DNA from: Candidatus Segatella mututuai
Lineage (GTDB): Bacteria; Bacteroidota; Bacteroidia; Bacteroidales; Bacteroidaceae
Direction: 5' to 3'
Length of the DNA: 6,042 nucleotides
Assembly: GCA_002439605.1 (NCBI GenBank)
Contig: DJOI01000031.1
Span: 11,375-17,416 of the forward strand
The translations under genes and the position numbers were made by a program. The stretch's first letter is position 1; every line of letters begins with the position of its first letter. This document shows, one piece after another, positions 4,805 to 6,042 of the stretch. The notes beneath the pieces are model-generated. The model was not told the origin of the DNA, made no database searches, and saw only the letters and a program-made list of their open reading frames with translations.

Positions 4805-6042
4805 ATGAGTAGAGTACTTATGATTGGCGCAGGTGGCGTAGCTACCGTGGCAGCCTTCAAGATTGTCCAGAACCAGGACGTTTTCACCGAATTCATGATT
4901 GCCAGCCGTCGCAAGGAGAAGTGCGACAAGCTGGTGCGAGCCATCCACGACAAAGGTTACAAGATGGATATCCAGACGGCACAGGTCGATGCCGACAACG
5001 TGGAGGAGTTGAAGGCGCTCTTCAACAGCTACAAGCCCGAGTTGGTCATCAACCTCGCCTTGCCTTACCAGGACCTCACCATCATGGACGCTTGCCTGGC
5101 ATGCGGTTGCAACTACATGGACACCGCCAACTACGAGCCTAAGGACGAGGCTCACTTCGAGTACTCTTGGCAGTGGGCTTACAAGGACAAGTTCGAGAAG
5201 GCAGGCCTCTGCGCCATCCTCGGTTGCGGTTTCGACCCGGGTGTGTCCGGCATCTTCACGGCATACGCCGCCAAGCACCACTTCGACGAGATCGAGACCC
5301 TCGACATCGTGGACTGCAACGCCGGCAACCACCACAAGGCTTTCGCCACCAACTTCAACCCAGAGATCAACATCCGCGAGATCACCCAGAAGGGACTCTG
5401 GTACAAGGACGGCAAATGGATCGAGACCGATCCGCTGGCTATCCACAGGCCGCTCACCTACCCCAACATCGGCCCGCGCGAGAGCTACCTGATGCACCAC
5501 GAGGAGCTGGAGAGCTTGGTGAAGAACTACCCCACCATCAAGGAGGCTCGCTTCTGGATGACCTTCGGCCAGCAGTATCTCACCTATCTCGACTGCATCC
5601 AGAACCTCGGCATGAGCCGCATCGACGAAATAGAGTACGAGGCTCCGTTGGCAGACGGATCCGGCAAGACCGCCAAGGTGAAGATCGTTCCGCTGCAGTT
5701 CTTGAAGGCCGTGCTGCCCAACCCGCAGGACCTCGGCGAGAACTACGACGGCGAGACTTCCATCGGTTGCCGCATCCGTGGCAAGAAGGACGGCAAGGAG
5801 CACACCTATTATATATATAACAACTGCAAGCACCAGGATGCCTACAACGAGACGGGCATGCAGGGCGTCAGCTACACCACGGGCGTGCCAGCCATGATCG
5901 GCGCCATGATGCTGCTGAAAGGCATCTGGAAGAAGCCGGGCGTATGGAACGTCGAGGAGTTCGACCCCGACCCATTCATGGAGCAGCTCAACAAGCAGGG
6001 CCTGCCCTGGCACGAGGTGTTCGACGGCGACCTGGAGATAGA
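4805..6042 (+). CDS. Carboxynorspermidine/carboxyspermidine synthase (saccharopine dehydrogenase fold), 3' end outside window
   Basis: The frame is open from the ATG at 4805 to the window end (412 codons, no stop); homologues are about 400-415 aa, so only a few C-terminal residues are missing. The N-terminus has the Rossmann NADPH-binding motif IGAGGVATVAAFK (7-19). Further family landmarks are GCGFDPGVSGIF (about 140-151), the VDCNAGNHHKAFATNFNP block (about 170-187) and WMTFGQQYLTYLDC (about 254-267). The family reductively condenses aspartate semialdehyde with putrescine or diaminopropane, giving carboxyspermidine or carboxynorspermidine, which NspC decarboxylates to the polyamine. Bacteroides is known to make spermidine this way, so carboxyspermidine is the likelier product; the sequence alone does not settle the substrate, and a saccharopine dehydrogenase role is less likely. 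nspC is not in the window. No strong Shine-Dalgarno is seen; an A-rich stretch precedes the ATG. Confidence 0.9.
   Translation, partial: MSRVLMIGAGGVATVAAFKIVQNQDVFTEFMIASRRKEKCDKLVRAIHDKGYKMDIQTAQVDADNVEELKALFNSYKPELVINLALPYQDLTIMDACLACGCNYMDTANYEPKDEAHFEYSWQWAYKDKFEKAGLCAILGCGFDPGVSGIFTAYAAKHHFDEIETLDIVDCNAGNHHKAFATNFNPEINIREITQKGLWYKDGKWIETDPLAIHRPLTYPNIGPRESYLMHHEELESLVKNYPTIKEARFWMTFGQQYLTYLDCIQNLGMSRIDEIEYEAPLADGSGKTAKVKIVPLQFLKAVLPNPQDLGENYDGETSIGCRIRGKKDGKEHTYYIYNNCKHQDAYNETGMQGVSYTTGVPAMIGAMMLLKGIWKKPGVWNVEEFDPDPFMEQLNKQGLPWHEVFDGDLEI

Noticed and set aside
4772..6013. 413-codon open frame on the minus strand
   Set aside because: It is antisense to the synthase frame, which has clear family motifs throughout. 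The translation is low-complexity (Val/Leu/His rich), as expected for the shadow of a GC-rich gene.

Overview
The window looks like chromosome of a Bacteroidales bacterium, most likely Prevotella/Segatella or a close relative. Three intergenic regions carry exact copies of the Bacteroidetes -7 promoter box (TATCTTTG) and a fourth has TAACTTTG. Shine-Dalgarno sequences are weak or absent, intergenic DNA is AT-rich and the genes are moderately GC-rich. The gene set also fits: an orphan GreA, a class II RhaD aldolase and the carboxyspermidine/carboxynorspermidine route of polyamine synthesis. The genus is inferred, not proven.

Layout. Positions 1-377 hold the 3' end of an unrecognised acidic, helical protein gene (+). 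It converges on greA (385-849, -) with only 7 bp between the stop codons. Next is a gene-poor stretch of about 600 bp (850-1451). It contains the greA promoter, a striking three-copy CAGTTGGG module with an 18-bp perfect inverted repeat, and a promoter for the next operon. That operon encodes a secreted M15-type peptidase (1452-2210) and, 8 bp later, the fluoride channel crcB (2219-2596).

Between crcB and the next gene lies a 292-bp foldback element (2665-2956). It has 10-bp terminal inverted repeats, a 20-bp perfect subterminal inverted repeat, five mirrored pairs of ACAGAT/ATCTGT and an exact 8-bp flanking direct repeat (TTATATTT). This is best read as a non-autonomous transposon (MITE-like). 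A hairpin at 3007-3039 then probably terminates rhaD (3079-3888, -), rhamnulose-1-phosphate aldolase. A solo 20-nt fragment of the foldback element sits at 4039-4058 in the divergent rhaD upstream region.

On the right are two + genes that are probably co-transcribed. The first is a 202-aa conserved Bacteroidales protein of unknown function (4141-4749), whose promoter is so close to the ATG that its mRNA should be nearly leaderless. The second is a saccharopine-dehydrogenase-fold carboxy(nor)spermidine synthase (4805 to beyond the window end). A tandem array of four 7-bp repeats lies in the 55-bp gap between them.

The genes are mostly housekeeping: transcription elongation, cell-wall or peptide hydrolysis, fluoride export, rhamnose catabolism and polyamine synthesis. 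The novelty lies in the non-coding DNA: the foldback element and its solo copy, the CAGTTGGG module and the short tandem repeats.
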